Shown: positions 49,190 through 58,623 of the stretch, piece by piece
How the letters are laid out: the number at the start of each line of letters is the position of its first letter
How positions within the stretch are numbered: the stretch's first letter is position 1
Made by a program: the position numbers and the translations under genes
Source of the DNA: Methanosaeta sp. PtaB.Bin039
GTDB taxonomy: Archaea; Halobacteriota; Methanosarcinia; Methanotrichales; Methanotrichaceae
NCBI GenBank assembly: GCA_002067795.1
Contig: MVQI01000020.1
Span: 1-64,000 of the forward strand
Length of the DNA: 64,000 bases
Direction: 5' to 3'
The notes under the pieces: generated by a model
Databases searched by the model: none
What the model was told of the DNA's origin: nothing
What the model saw: only the letters and a program-made list of their open reading frames with translations

Positions 49190-52100
49190 ATGAATCTGCG
49201 CGAGAAGACCCTGATCGTGGTTGGAATCTCGCTATTTCTTCTGATAGTGATCTTATATACAGCAGCGCAGATCGAATTGATGATCAGCTACTCCAACTTG
49301 GAGGAGAACGTAGCCAAGCAGGATGTGGAAAAAGCCCTCAACGCTTTTGAGGCAGACCTCTCAAGCTTAAGAGCGCTGGCCAGGTTCTGGGCTTCCAGAA
49401 ACGACACGATCTCCCTGATGGAGGGCGACAGTCCTTCTCCTGCTGCCGTCAAATACTTGAACGAAGCCATCAGCAACGAGAGCCTTCGCAACGTGGATAT
49501 CGACCTGCTCTTGTTCATGAACTCCTATGGCCAGGAGGTCTACCATAGGTACCTGGATGCAAGCGGCGAGGCTCGAAATCTCCCCGAAGACCTTCCTGCC
49601 CAGCTGATCCTTTACGGATTTTGTCCGGGATGCCTCGACAAGCGGAGTTCCTCTTCGGGGATGATAATCCTCTCTGGAACACCGATGCTGATCGTTGCCG
49701 TCCCTATAGTCGAGAACCAGGAGGCTCACACATCTTCAGGGAGGGTGGTTGTAGGACGCTATTTGGACAGCAGGGAGATCTCAAGGCTATCTCAGATCAC
49801 CCAGCTGAACCTGACAGTGTATGCCATAAGCGACACAGGGCGAATGCCCACGGATTTTCTGAAGATCCTGCCTGATCTTTTGGAAGGACGTCTCATGCAG
49901 GTACAGCTGCTCAGCCAGGATCGTATCGGCGGTTACTCCATCCTGAATAATATATACGGCAATCCACTCCTGGTCCTTCGCGTCGATACGCCACGTAATA
50001 TCTATCGGCAGGGCATGAGCAGCCTGACGAACTTCATTATCCTGTTCTCCGTGGCTGGATTTGCCTTTCTTGCCCTGACCTTGATATACCTCGACAGAAC
50101 CGTGCTCTCGATGCTGGCCTTCATCACCTCAGGGGTCGCCAGCATAGCAGAGAGCCAGAACTTGACATCCCGGCTGGCAGTCAAGGGACGCGACGAGCTG
50201 TCACATCTGGCCATCTCCATCAACTCCATGATTGAGGCCCTGCAAAAAGCCCATGAGGACTTAAGCGAGAGCGAGAAACGATATAAAGCCGTGGTGGAAG
50301 AGCAGTCGGACCTGATCATCAGAAATCTGGCTGACGGAACCATAAACTTCGCCAACGATGTATTCTGCGAGTACCTTTCCACGCATAGGGATAATATCAT
50401 CGGCCAGAAGATAGACGACCTGATCCCCCCGGAGAATCTGAATACCGTAGAGACTGCCGTTGCAGCTCTGAGCCTGGAAAATCCCACCGTGGTATTTGAG
50501 ACGAAGCTGAGCAGTCCAAAGGGAATAAAGTGGATCCAGTGGACCAGTCATGCTATATTCGACGGTTCTGCGCAGCTGGCTGAGATTCAATCCGTGGGAA
50601 GGGACATCACCCAGCTCAAGCAATCCGAAGAAGCGCTGCGACAAAGCGAGGAACGATACCGTCTGGTCTCAGAGAATACCAACGATGTGGTTACCCTCCA
50701 CGACATGAATATGCGCTATTTATATATATCACCATCAATGCTAAATCAGACTGGATACAGCCCGGAGGAGTTGATCGGCAAGTCGCCATTGGACATAATC
50801 TACCCAGAGGATATAAAATATAACGTGGATTCTCTAGCAGAGCTCATCGCCCGTAAGACGCCGTTGAGACTCGAGTATCGGGTTCGCATAAGGGACGGAT
50901 CACTGGTCTGGGTAGAGACGACGGCAAATCCGGTACTGGACGCAAACGGCAAGATGGTCTACATACAGGGCACACACAGGAACGTTAATGAGCGCAAGCA
51001 GGCTGAACAGGACCTTAAGGAATCCCGGCAGCTGATGTCAGACCTTATCAGCTTCTTGCCCGACGCCATAGTGGCAATCGACCTCGACGGCCGTATCACG
51101 TTTTGGAACAGGGCTATGGAAGCCTTGACAGGCGTCGAATCCAAGTATATGCTGGGCAAGAGAAACTATGAACACTCGCTGCCGTTCTATGGGATGAGAA
51201 GGCCAATACTCATCGATATGGTATTGAGATCTTACCAGGATATGGAGGGGGAGTACATAAGGTTTCAGCGGGAGGGCACAGCGGTTACTGGCGAGGTCTT
51301 TATACCCACATTTGGGCCCAAGGGATCTTACCTCCTTGGAAAAGCTACCGCCCTTTACGATTCCTCAGGCAAGATCATAGGGGCCATCGAATCCATCAGG
51401 GACATAACCGAGAGCAGAACTATGGAGAAGCAGCTCGACCTCAATCGGGCCGAGCTTCATGTCGCCGCCCTGATCCAGCAGAGCTTCATTCCGGACAGGG
51501 ATCCGGATGTGCCGGGATTTCAGCTGGCTTCCATCACCAGGCCTGCCATGGAGGTGGGTGGGGACTTCTACGACTTCATCATGCAGCCGGATGGAAGATG
51601 CAGCCTGGTCATAGCGGATGTTGCCGGAAAGAGCATCTCGGCTGCGCTCTTCATGGCGCTGTCCAGGACCATTGTCCGTGCAAATGCCACAAATCAGCCG
51701 AATCTGACCGAGGTCCTTAAGAGCACCAACAAGATGATCGCCGCCGAAGCTCCGGAGGGCATGTTCGTCACACTCATATACGGCGTGCTTGACGGCCGGG
51801 ACCAGAGCTTCCGATATGGCAACGCCGGCCATCCGCCACCGCTCGTCTTCAGATCTAATGGCCGCTCTCTTGAAGAGGAGTCGTCGTCCGATGTTGCCCT
51901 GGGAGCGATGGAGGGCGCTTTATACAGGGAGCGCCTCCTTAGATTTTGCAGCGGGGATGTCGCGCTGTTCTACACCGACGGCGTCACTGAGACCATGGAT
52001 GCCGATGGTCGGATGTATGGGACCGATAGGTTGATCGAGGTGGTCAGGAGGTCCTGCACGAAGAGCGCCCAGCAGATAATCGATGATATCCTGGCAGACA

Positions 52101-52585
52101 TATCCGCCTTCAGCGGGAGCAGAGAGCAACATGATGATATCACCATGGTGGCAGTAAAGGCCCTGGACCCTATTGGAGGTCACCTGAAGCTTCAGATTGC
52201 CGCCGACGAGCAGCAGATTCCAGCGCTAATGGACCAGATAGAACGGATGATGTCGGATGGCGGATTTGCCAGAGAGAAGATCCTGGATATGCAGGTAAGC
52301 GTTGAAGAGGCATGCGTGAACATAATACATCACGGTTACCGCCATGAGCCTGGAATCATATCCATCGGACTTTATCTGGAAGAGGATGCTTTGCAGATAA
52401 CGATCGAGGACGATGCTCCGCCCTTCGATCCCACCAAGTTCGATAAGCCTAACCTGGTCCAGAATCTGGATGAGCGCCCCATAGGCGGGCTTGGAATTCT
52501 CATGATGAAATCGATGACCGACGATCTCCGATACGATTTTGCAGGCGGCAAGAACCGGCTCACCCTGACCAAGAGGAGGGATTGA
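49190..52585 (+). CDS. Membrane sensor with PAS repeats, SpoIIE phosphatase and RsbW-like kinase domains
   Basis: 1131 residues from ATG 49190. TM1 (about 7-27), an extracellular sensor of about 250 residues resembling CHASE4, TM2 (about 278-300), HAMP (about 300-355), then three PAS domains (about 359-480, 485-608, 611-745). A PP2C/SpoIIE phosphatase follows (about 755-985) with metal-binding Asp in EVGGDFYDF, VIADVAGKS, FYTDGVTE and QHDDITMV. The C-terminal domain (about 995-1131) is an RsbW-type HATPase with N-box EEACVNIIHHGY and GGLGILMM. Such domains control STAS antagonists by opposing dephosphorylation and phosphorylation; here both activities are in one chain. Two STAS genes follow directly. 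Confidence 0.92.
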   Translation: MNLREKTLIVVGISLFLLIVILYTAAQIELMISYSNLEENVAKQDVEKALNAFEADLSSLRALARFWASRNDTISLMEGDSPSPAAVKYLNEAISNESLRNVDIDLLLFMNSYGQEVYHRYLDASGEARNLPEDLPAQLILYGFCPGCLDKRSSSSGMIILSGTPMLIVAVPIVENQEAHTSSGRVVVGRYLDSREISRLSQITQLNLTVYAISDTGRMPTDFLKILPDLLEGRLMQVQLLSQDRIGGYSILNNIYGNPLLVLRVDTPRNIYRQGMSSLTNFIILFSVAGFAFLALTLIYLDRTVLSMLAFITSGVASIAESQNLTSRLAVKGRDELSHLAISINSMIEALQKAHEDLSESEKRYKAVVEEQSDLIIRNLADGTINFANDVFCEYLSTHRDNIIGQKIDDLIPPENLNTVETAVAALSLENPTVVFETKLSSPKGIKWIQWTSHAIFDGSAQLAEIQSVGRDITQLKQSEEALRQSEERYRLVSENTNDVVTLHDMNMRYLYISPSMLNQTGYSPEELIGKSPLDIIYPEDIKYNVDSLAELIARKTPLRLEYRVRIRDGSLVWVETTANPVLDANGKMVYIQGTHRNVNERKQAEQDLKESRQLMSDLISFLPDAIVAIDLDGRITFWNRAMEALTGVESKYMLGKRNYEHSLPFYGMRRPILIDMVLRSYQDMEGEYIRFQREGTAVTGEVFIPTFGPKGSYLLGKATALYDSSGKIIGAIESIRDITESRTMEKQLDLNRAELHVAALIQQSFIPDRDPDVPGFQLASITRPAMEVGGDFYDFIMQPDGRCSLVIADVAGKSISAALFMALSRTIVRANATNQPNLTEVLKSTNKMIAAEAPEGMFVTLIYGVLDGRDQSFRYGNAGHPPPLVFRSNGRSLEEESSSDVALGAMEGALYRERLLRFCSGDVALFYTDGVTETMDADGRMYGTDRLIEVVRRSCTKSAQQIIDDILADISAFSGSREQHDDITMVAVKALDPIGGHLKLQIAADEQQIPALMDQIERMMSDGGFAREKILDMQVSVEEACVNIIHHGYRHEPGIISIGLYLEEDALQITIEDDAPPFDPTKFDKPNLVQNLDERPIGGLGILMMKSMTDDLRYDFAGGKNRLTLTKRRD

Positions 52586-52701
52586 GCCCAAGTCGATATC
52601 GCCGATGGCAGGAATTGCACGAGGCAGATGTTGGGCTATTTCAGAAGCGAGGGAGAGACGCCCGCATGACCAGAGATTATTCAGTGTCGAGGTGATGCCG
52701 G

Positions 52702-53067
52702 ATGGAAATAAGGGAGAAGGCGATCGGTGACGTCTATATAGTGTCTATCGAGGGCAGGATGGACACTGCCAACTCAAAGGATGTCGAGTCCAGGCTGGAC
52801 CAGGTGATTGAGGACAAACGGGAGAAGATGCTCATAGATCTGGCTGGGGTCGACTACATAAGCAGCGTGGGGCTGAGGGTCCTTCTGGCCTCCTTGAAGA
52901 GGCACAGGGAGAGGCGGGGCAAGATGGCCTTGATCTCCCTGCAGCCCTTTGTCCAGGACGTGTTTCGGATAACAGGACTTGAGAAGATATTTCCCATTTA
53001 CAGCAGCGAGGCTGAAGCAATGGCATGCTTCAAGCCAAATGATGCAGAGAACTGCAGTAACCCTTGA
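52702..53067 (+). CDS. STAS-domain anti-sigma-factor-antagonist-like protein 1
   Basis: 121 residues with GAGGTGATG before the ATG. The SpoIIAA/RsbV fold is plain: VYIVSIEGRMDTANSKDVESRLDQ, KMLIDLAGVDYISSVGLRVLLASLKRH. The phosphorylatable loop is I53-S54-S55-V56-G57-L58. The residue aligned with SpoIIAA Ser58 is Val56, so Ser54 or Ser55 would have to be the phosphosite, as proposed for many ISSxGLR-type antagonists. It follows the sensor kinase-phosphatase gene by 116 bp on the same strand and is its probable substrate. Confidence 0.92.
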   Translation: MEIREKAIGDVYIVSIEGRMDTANSKDVESRLDQVIEDKREKMLIDLAGVDYISSVGLRVLLASLKRHRERRGKMALISLQPFVQDVFRITGLEKIFPIYSSEAEAMACFKPNDAENCSNP

Positions 53068-53211
53068 GTGAGATAAACGAGCTGAATCGACCTGCCCCGT
53101 TAAGGATTACATGGAAATAGAATGGCCGCCATTGTTGAGGGACAGCGTTTGCCCGGCGGTTTTGCGCGCACATCAGGAATTTCAGGGCGTCGATATTGGA
53201 GCAATGGTACC

Positions 53212-53562
53212 ATGGATATCAGGGAGAGCATCTTGGGAGACGTGACGGTGATCTCGATATCGGGCAGGATAGATCTCACCTCGGTCGGCGAGCTGGAAGC
53301 CCGGCTCAACAAAGCGATAGATGTCAGCTCCATGATCGTTATAGATCTCGAAGAGACCGCCTATATCAGCAGCTCGGGGCTGCGCGTGCTGCTTGCAGGT
53401 CTCAAGAGGCTTGGGAGGCAAAACGGGCATATGAGGCTGGCAGCTCCTCAACTGATGGTCAGAAACGTCCTGGAGATCTCCGGACTATGCAACCTTTTCT
53501 CGATCCAGCGCAACCTGAAAGAGGCCCTGGATAGCCTTCAGGCGGTCGGGAAAATATCCTGA
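53212..53562 (+). CDS. STAS-domain anti-sigma-factor-antagonist-like protein 2
   Basis: 116 residues from ATG 53212 (GGAG upstream); the longer frame from 53122 adds a non-conserved tail. Same fold as the preceding protein: VTVISISGRIDLTSVGELEARLN, MIVIDLEETAYISSSGLRVLLAGLKR. Here the loop is ISSSG, with Ser55 exactly at the SpoIIAA Ser58 position. The two STAS proteins are paralogues from a local duplication and may differ in how the kinase-phosphatase treats them. Confidence 0.9.
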   Translation: MDIRESILGDVTVISISGRIDLTSVGELEARLNKAIDVSSMIVIDLEETAYISSSGLRVLLAGLKRLGRQNGHMRLAAPQLMVRNVLEISGLCNLFSIQRNLKEALDSLQAVGKIS

Positions 53563-54159
53563 CGCCGACGACCCGTCGATACCATCATGGGACTGCCGGT
53601 TGCCGCAACCTGGAAGCAGTGAAACGGCTGTTGCCATCACTTGCAGCCCATGCACTCCTTTTAGTCGAATGAGCCATCCGCCGGCATCCGAACCGTTTTT
53701 CGCCTGACCGCTGCCCACAGAACCATCGTCGATAGGTTTTATCGGCCAGTCTCCTCAGTAAATACTTCAGTAAATACTTTCATCGATTCCTGCTGGAACA
53801 TTGACCTTTTTTGGATAAGATGTGCTTTGCCGCGGGTTCTATTTGCCAAGATCGATTGAAGGGACCGCAGTGCAGGCATGATGGCCCCCCCCAGAGTCAG
53901 TCCCAAAACAGGTGCGAGCCTCAGACCAAACACAAGACGAATCGGCGATATCCTCAGGCAAACCAGGAAATCCGAAGCCTGCGGCACGATCCGAAGATCG
54001 CAGCAGACCCCGGGATACGTATCACCGGGTCCAGCAAGACCGCAGATCCAATCGTCCTCTGCGGAAGGGCAGTGAAAGATTTTGGCAGAAGGGCAAAGAA
54101 GATAATACTGTAATGACATTATGAGGAAGATAGATTCGCAAGAACGTGGAGGTTAAGGG
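53563..54159. other. Gene-poor region after STAS genes
   Basis: About 600 bp. Open frames of 100-126 codons on both strands overlap one another, are of skewed composition, and show no family features; I do not call them genes. The only structure is a 12-bp tandem repeat. Confidence 0.4.
53755..53778. repeat. 12-bp tandem duplication
   Basis: TCAGTAAATACT twice in direct succession (53755-53766, 53767-53778). Confidence 0.65.
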
Positions 54160-54672
54160 ATGAAATCGGATCGGATTGGATCGATATGCTTGGCGCTTCT
54201 ATGTCTTTTTGGTACAGCTGGAGCTTATGATCAGATGGAGGATGCGATGTCCACGGGCTTCGTAGCTCAGGATGCCTCTGCCGCATCGCTCATCCAGGAT
54301 TTCAGGTGGATTGGATCGGATGGCGACCTGGTGGGGGATGACGGGGTGCCGGATGGAACGGTTGATGGGCACTTCCGGCTGAAGCTGCGCCTTTCGCAGG
54401 AGGTTGTTGTGACAAGGGTGAGCCTGTACGAATCCAATGAGGCCGGCGATCAGGCAGTCCAGCCGTATATATGGGACACCGATCCGGGCACCAGCTGGGG
54501 ATATCTTGGGGTATTCTATGACGGCAGGCTGATAAATAACGATTTGGAGCAGAGCAGGATGCAAGGAGAGGTTGAGCTTGACCTCTACTGCAATGACCTG
54601 GGAGTATTTGTTCCCAACAACTCCTTCGGCGTTCAGGTATATATCCAGGCAACCGGGGTGACTGCGATCTGA
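54160..54672 (+). CDS. Small secreted protein of unknown function
   Basis: 170 residues with GGAGG shortly before the ATG. A clear signal peptide (MKSDRIGSICLALLCLFGTAGA) leads to an acidic mature protein with beta-strand character (GHFRLKLRLSQEVVVTRVSLYES, WGYLGVFYDGRLIN, GEVELDLYCNDLGVF), suggesting a beta-sandwich. No catalytic motif. Presumably cell-surface; the family is not recognised. Confidence 0.75.
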   Translation: MKSDRIGSICLALLCLFGTAGAYDQMEDAMSTGFVAQDASAASLIQDFRWIGSDGDLVGDDGVPDGTVDGHFRLKLRLSQEVVVTRVSLYESNEAGDQAVQPYIWDTDPGTSWGYLGVFYDGRLINNDLEQSRMQGEVELDLYCNDLGVFVPNNSFGVQVYIQATGVTAI

Positions 54673-54866
54673 CCGATCAGGCGAGATTTCTGGAGGAGAG
54701 CGTGCAGCACGGAAAGCCGACTTCTTTTGGCCATCTGTGCCAAGGGAAGGCAAGGTCGGCACATCTCCGGAACGCAGGATCGATTTTTTTCGCGTCTCCT
54801 TCCTTGCGGCCTGCCGGCATTAGCTATATCTACTACAGAACATAATGCAGGGGCGGTCTTTAGCTG

Positions 54867-55352
54867 GTGGTGGCAGTCCTGGATCGGGAAAGAGCTAGCC
54901 TGGTGGCCCTGCCTTTCAAGAAGCGGGGAAAGAGCGCACTGAAGATCAGCGACTTCATCTTAGCCCTCTCGCTTGACCTCAAATGGGGGCCGCCTGACAA
55001 GGTACGCGCGCTGCTGGCAGAAGCTGAGAGGGAGGGGCTTGTGAGCGTGCAGGGGGAGATGGTCCACGCCTCAAAGGAGGCAAGCGAGGCCGAGATCCCG
55101 GTTGGCTTCAAGCCGGCAGCCGAGGAGGCCATCTTTGAGAGGGCGGTCAAGATGATCACCTCGAAAACCGGCATGAGCCGAAAGGAGGTCATCTCACTGA
55201 TCAACGAGCGCCAAGACGCCCTTCAAAGGCTTGTCGAGGTGGACGTGGTTGCGTTGCTGGTGGCCAGGGAGCTGGGCCTCGATGTATCCGACATGGCCAA
55301 AGAGGCCTACCAGGAGCTCATCAGAACTGCCAGGCCAAAGGAGACGGGCTAA
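54867..55352 (+). CDS. DUF2240-family protein
   Basis: 161 residues from GTG 54867; a GCTATATCT element 40 bp upstream may be the TATA box. The N-terminal half is helical with KSALKISDFILALSLDLKWGPPDKVRALLAEAEREGLVSVQGE, a wHTH-like arrangement, then VPVGFKP-like VGFKPAAEEA. This matches DUF2240, an archaea-specific family of unknown role, often linked to information processing. Possible nucleic-acid binding is inference from the fold pattern. Confidence 0.8.
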   Translation: MVAVLDRERASLVALPFKKRGKSALKISDFILALSLDLKWGPPDKVRALLAEAEREGLVSVQGEMVHASKEASEAEIPVGFKPAAEEAIFERAVKMITSKTGMSRKEVISLINERQDALQRLVEVDVVALLVARELGLDVSDMAKEAYQELIRTARPKETG

Positions 55353-55568
55353 TCCAAGAGACCATGTCGGATTTCGCAAAGACAAGACCGTGCGGGATCA
55401 GCGCAGCGGCCAACGGTCCTCGTAAAAAAGCCACTCTTGAATTCCGACAGGGCATGATCCCATCCCCGCATAGCCCTTCATAGCGCGTGCAATTTTTCGC
55501 ACCGCAGATTTTTCAGATCTCTCCAAAGCATCGTAAGCTTAAAGAGATGCTGAGGAGAAGGCCAAATC

Positions 55569-56933
55569 ATGTCCTCTAGGGTACTCTTTGCCACGGTTTA
55601 CAAGAATCGGGACACCCCCTACGATTATATCGGTGCCAATTCCCGCTCACGGTGGTTTCGGTTCTACTGGCCGCGGATACAGTCTTTCGGGCTGCGCTTC
55701 TTAAAGCAGAATATCCCGGAGCTGGAGATACTTGAGTTCCCCACATGGGAGGAATATCTGCGAAAGCTGGAGGAGGGATGGGATGTGCTGGGCCTCTCAT
55801 TCTACCTGAGCGAGACTCATGAGGCGCTGGAGATGGTGGAGGCTGCCAGGGCCAGGGGCATACCGGAGATCTGGGCCGGAAATTATGGGGCGCTGACCCC
55901 GGAGATCCAGGGACGGTTCGACAGGGTCTTCGTCGGATATTCCGAGCAGCAGCTCGCCCCCTACTTCGGCCGCCAGGTGGAAAAGATAGTCCATCCGCCT
56001 CTTATCGAATACCTGAACACCCCTTTTGGGATAAAGCTGAACATCTACGGCATCCTGTTCACAACACGGGGATGCGGAGTCGGCTGCAAGTTCTGCCAGA
56101 CCCCCTGCTTTGCACCAAGGCCCAGCACCCTGCCACTTGAGAGCATAGAGCGTGTTGTGGCCTACTACAAGAAGAACGATATCAACGTGGTCCTGATAGA
56201 GGATGAGAACTTCGGAGCCAACCGCCGCCAGGCCGAACGGGTGGTGGAGATACTTGACGATTACGATATGGTATGGGGCTGCATGGCGCGGGCCGATTTC
56301 CTGCGTGACAAGATAGACGAGTGGGCACAGATGCGCCGCAGGGTCTCCAGAAGGGATGGATCGGCGCGCAGGATGGTGAGCGGATTTGCCGGAGCTGCCA
56401 TCGGCATAGAGACGCTTCACCAGCAGACCCTGGACAGCATAAAGAAGAAGGAGGGCGCTGAGGAGATCGTGGATACCGTAAAGCTGCTCCAGAGGAACGG
56501 CATGGGCATAGTGGGCTACTACATGATCGGCTTTGAGGAGGACACGGTATCCTCGGTGAAGGAGGACATCAAAAGGCTCGCAGACCTGAAGCTGGATATC
56601 ACCCAGATATGCGTACTTACCCCGCTTCCTCAAACCCCGATCTGGACGGAGATAAAGGACAGATACGGGATCTTCGATCACGATTACCATCATTACGATG
56701 GAAAGCATCTGGTCTGGAACCATCCCCATATCCAACCACAAGAGATGGACGACCTTCTGGACTGGTCGCTCAAGACAGTCTATCCATGGAGCGCTCCCCT
56801 TCGAACCTCTTATCGCGTATGGCATAACGCCTACCGCTACGCCGGGATGGCTGGTCTAAGAGAGGTCGCCTCTTATATCAGAAGGGCCAACCGCTTCGAT
56901 TTCTACCCCAAGGAGCCAAGGCTTCTGGTCTGA
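55569..56933 (+). CDS. B12-binding-domain-like radical SAM protein
   Basis: 454 residues, GAGGAGAAG before the ATG. The N-terminal 150 residues have a Rossmann-like cobalamin-domain pattern (WDVLGLSFYLSETHEALEMVEAARARG, IWAGNYGALTPE) but lack the DxHxxG lower-ligand motif. The radical SAM core starts at TTRGCGVGCKFCQTPCF (CxxxCxxC iron-sulfur site), followed by DENFG and YYMIGFEEDT segments. It generates a 5'-deoxyadenosyl radical; substrate unknown. A second radical SAM gene follows 57 bp downstream, probably in the same operon. Confidence 0.9.
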   Translation: MSSRVLFATVYKNRDTPYDYIGANSRSRWFRFYWPRIQSFGLRFLKQNIPELEILEFPTWEEYLRKLEEGWDVLGLSFYLSETHEALEMVEAARARGIPEIWAGNYGALTPEIQGRFDRVFVGYSEQQLAPYFGRQVEKIVHPPLIEYLNTPFGIKLNIYGILFTTRGCGVGCKFCQTPCFAPRPSTLPLESIERVVAYYKKNDINVVLIEDENFGANRRQAERVVEILDDYDMVWGCMARADFLRDKIDEWAQMRRRVSRRDGSARRMVSGFAGAAIGIETLHQQTLDSIKKKEGAEEIVDTVKLLQRNGMGIVGYYMIGFEEDTVSSVKEDIKRLADLKLDITQICVLTPLPQTPIWTEIKDRYGIFDHDYHHYDGKHLVWNHPHIQPQEMDDLLDWSLKTVYPWSAPLRTSYRVWHNAYRYAGMAGLREVASYIRRANRFDFYPKEPRLLV

Positions 56934-56990
56934 AGGGAGCCAGCCGGGCTCTTAAGGCTACCCGATGAGAATCTCTGGATGGATGTCTCG

Positions 56991-58445
56991 ATGAATGTCC
57001 TCCTGTTGTCATCCCCGGTTGTGCAGCCGGACTTCGACAGAATAGCCCGGGTGCCAAACCTGGGCCTATCTTCCCTTGCCGCCTCGGTGGATGACCTGTG
57101 CCAGGTTCATGTTGCCGACATACACGGCCTGGCTGATCCAAAGGAGTATGCTGGCAGGCTGGTTGGGAAGTATGACATTGTGGGCCTGACCGCCATGTCC
57201 TTTCAATACAGCTTTGCCCTGGAGCTGGCTGAGATGGCGAAGAGCGCCGGTGCTCAGACGGTCTTTGGCGGATACCACCCGACTCTATTCTACAGGGAGA
57301 TCGGCGAAGGTCCAGACCTGGACAAGATAGACTTCATCGTGAGAGGGGAGGGGGAGGCCACCTTCAGGGAACTGGTCGAGGCCCTGGTAAAGGGCAGGCC
57401 GCTCGACGACATTGCCGGGCTATCGTATCGCACTGCTGAGGGCATGAAACACAATCCGTCCAGGCCACTGCTGGAACCCTCACAAATAGAGATGCCAAAC
57501 CGGGAGGCTCGCCTCATCAAACGGGGTTTTTACAGCTTCGATCTGGAGATCGACTGCGTGGAGACCAGCCGCGGATGTACCCAGGGATGCAAGTTCTGCT
57601 CGATAAACGGGATGTACGGAAGGACTTTCCGAAAGTTCGATATCGTGCGGGTCATAGAGGATATCGGGGATGCAGAGGCGCATGGAGCTCGGTCCATATT
57701 CTTTCCGGACGATAACATAACCCTCGACGTAAAGCGGCTGGAGCGTCTCTGCGATGCCATAATCGAGGCCGGGCTGGACCACCTCCGCTACAAGACCCAG
57801 GCCTCTGCCTCGGGGATTGCCTCCAGCCGGCAGCTTGTGGAGAAGATGGGGCGGGCAGGATTCGACGGTGTGTTCCTGGGAGTGGAAAGCGTCAACAAGC
57901 GCAATCTTCAGTTCCTGGGCAAGGGGCGCATGTCAGACCAGGCCGAAAGAGCTGTCACCTACCTCCATGATAACGATATCATAGTCTCGACCGGCCTTAT
58001 CGGAGGCAATCCCGACGACGATGCAGCAGACATCTGGGAGAACTTCCATCTGGCGCGCCGTCTGAAGGTGGACTTCCCCATATTTTACATCAATACCCCT
58101 TATCCCAAAACCCCCATGCGAGAGGAGCTGAAGGAGATGGGGCTGGTGGTCAACGACGACTTCCGCCTCTATGATGGCATGCACGCCAACATGAATACAC
58201 GTCACCTGACTGCCAGGGAGGTCCAGTACGTCACATGGGAGATGAATGCCAAATATTACGATCTAGAGTGGCTTCGATACAACAAAGTGAAACGGCTCTA
58301 CCCGAGGTGGTTTGCCAGGGAGGCCATCCGTCTGGCGCCGTTTTATGCCAGAAGAAAGCTGTTGCTGACCCTTGGATTGCGCAGCCGGGAGGACTTCTTT
58401 TTGGAGGATCTGGCCAGGGGCGAGCTGTGCAAGGGCGTGGCGTGA
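56991..58445 (+). CDS. B12-binding-domain radical SAM protein (BchE/MiaB-like class)
   Basis: 484 residues from ATG 56991. The cobalamin-binding-like domain (1-150) shows VADIHGLADPKEYAG, YDIVGLTAMSFQYSFALELAEMAKS, FGGYHPTLF and VRGEGEATFRELVEAL, usual for class B radical SAM enzymes. The core has ETSRGCTQGCKFCSING (CxxxCxxC), FFPDDNITLD, and GVESVNKRNL. Members include methyltransferases, cyclases and lipid-modifying enzymes; substrate cannot be assigned. Paired with the previous radical SAM gene. Confidence 0.9.
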   Translation: MNVLLLSSPVVQPDFDRIARVPNLGLSSLAASVDDLCQVHVADIHGLADPKEYAGRLVGKYDIVGLTAMSFQYSFALELAEMAKSAGAQTVFGGYHPTLFYREIGEGPDLDKIDFIVRGEGEATFRELVEALVKGRPLDDIAGLSYRTAEGMKHNPSRPLLEPSQIEMPNREARLIKRGFYSFDLEIDCVETSRGCTQGCKFCSINGMYGRTFRKFDIVRVIEDIGDAEAHGARSIFFPDDNITLDVKRLERLCDAIIEAGLDHLRYKTQASASGIASSRQLVEKMGRAGFDGVFLGVESVNKRNLQFLGKGRMSDQAERAVTYLHDNDIIVSTGLIGGNPDDDAADIWENFHLARRLKVDFPIFYINTPYPKTPMREELKEMGLVVNDDFRLYDGMHANMNTRHLTAREVQYVTWEMNAKYYDLEWLRYNKVKRLYPRWFAREAIRLAPFYARRKLLLTLGLRSREDFFLEDLARGELCKGVA

Positions 58446-58623
58446 GGCGAAAAGCCAGCACCGCCTCAGACAATAGCCAAGAGACGCGACAGTCACCTCT
58501 GAAAAGAATGACGCCTTTTTCAGAGGGCTGTGCCCAAATCAGGCAGGGTCCGACTATTCGGCCTGACGGCTGGCTGCGGCGCCAACGGTGGCTGCCGTTT
58601 TCCTGCAAGGACGCAAATTGCCG

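Noticed and set aside
53739-54119. Overlapping frames of 100-126 codons on both strands after the STAS genes
   Set aside because: They overlap each other, have odd composition and no family motif; none has both a promoter and a ribosome binding site.
55797-56825. 342-codon open frame antisense to the first radical SAM gene
   Set aside because: The plus-strand frame has clear radical SAM motifs; the antisense one has none.
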